From Longimicrobiales bacterium (GTDB taxonomy: Bacteria; Gemmatimonadota; Gemmatimonadetes; Longimicrobiales; Gaopeijiaceae): a stretch of DNA of 32,285 bases. The DNA lies in NCBI GenBank assembly GCA_028823235.1, contig JAPKBW010000022.1, positions 1 through 32,285 of the forward strand. Reading direction: 5' to 3'. Made by a program: the position numbers and the translations under genes. The notes beneath the pieces are model-generated. The model searched no databases. It saw only the letters and a program-made list of their open reading frames with translations, and was not told where the DNA came from. This document shows positions 32,085 through 32,285 of this stretch, in pieces (positions within the stretch are counted from its first letter, which is position 1; the number at the start of each line of letters is the position of its first letter).

Positions 32085-32285
32085 CTATTCGCCTTCACCG
32101 TCGAGCCGCTTTTTGTGCTCTGGCATAGGCACAAGTTTCGGTCGATGGGACCCACCGCCGCGTCCCATCGCCGAACCAACCCTGGGTGAACCGTTCATCG
32201 GGGATCGTTCACAGTGCAACCGCCGTGAGCCCAACCAAGCCTTGTCCGTAGGCATGGGTTTGAGCGGATCACCAGGTTTTCTGGG
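32085..32285 (-). CDS. Doubtful C-terminal end of an ORF entering from the right edge
   Basis: Minus-strand reading from the window end is open for 66 codons to TAG at 32087-32085. The product is hydrophilic and rich in Gly, Arg and Pro, ending in HRPKLVPMPEHKKRLDGEGE. I recognise no family. The opposite strand is also open here, codon use is unremarkable, and a nine-base inverted repeat lies inside. It may be the end of a real gene, a mobile-element remnant or chance. Confidence 0.22.
   Translation of the reverse strand, partial: PRKPGDPLKPMPTDKAWLGSRRLHCERSPMNGSPRVGSAMGRGGGSHRPKLVPMPEHKKRLDGEGE
32143..32170. repeat. Perfect 9-base inverted repeat
   Basis: CGATGGGAC (32143-32151) and GTCCCATCG (32162-32170) enclose a 10-base C-rich loop. 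A second pair, GTGAAC (32186-32191) and GTTCAC (32207-32212), lies just beyond. They could form hairpins in RNA of either strand. No T run follows. Confidence 0.45.

Overview
The window looks like chromosomal DNA of a diderm (LPS-bearing) bacterium of the FCB type, most likely Gemmatimonadota. This is inferred from a fused LpxC-FabZ, a complete LPS/BAM/Lol gene set mixed with an mcsA-mcsB-clpC module, a PorV/PorQ-like outer-membrane protein, a GC-rich base composition (judged by eye) and frequent GTG/TTG starts. No rRNA, tRNA, CRISPR array or intact insertion sequence was seen.

Region 1 (1-21949) is one minus-strand run of about 20 densely packed genes. In transcription order it reads era, a PorV-like barrel protein, a secreted protein with a PGAGQ motif, rnr (RNase R), a possible 49-residue ORF, an MJ0042-type zinc-ribbon protein, prfB with its programmed +1 frameshift, lysS, lolC/E, lolD, mcsA, mcsB, clpC, bamA, skp/ompH, lpxD, lpxC-fabZ, lpxA, a 44-residue membrane microprotein and the start of lpxB. 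Many junctions overlap (ATGA, TGATG, CTGA). The run joins envelope building (lipid A, BamA, lipoprotein export), protein quality control by arginine phosphorylation and Clp, and translation housekeeping.

Region 2 (21978-28163) is looser and changes strand. It has an FkbM-type methyltransferase and a class V aminotransferase on plus, a PQQ-type sugar dehydrogenase on minus, an exported dienelactone-hydrolase-like protein on plus and a CDP-alcohol phosphatidyltransferase on minus. Its gaps hold three decayed coding remnants: the N-terminus of an Ig-like (Big-type) repeat lipoprotein, a zinc-ribbon protein with UGA at a cysteine position, and a membrane protein broken by a UGA.

Region 3 (28164-31804, minus) has a single-chain fused E1 alpha/beta 2-oxoacid dehydrogenase. 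Upstream of it lies a compact four-gene operon of small membrane proteins (DoxX-like, 70 aa, 46 aa, 142 aa) with overlapping reading frames, strong ribosome binding sites and a TTGACA promoter lying in an 11-bp direct repeat. That operon is the best candidate for an undescribed system here. The last 480 bases hold inverted repeats and at most a doubtful ORF end.
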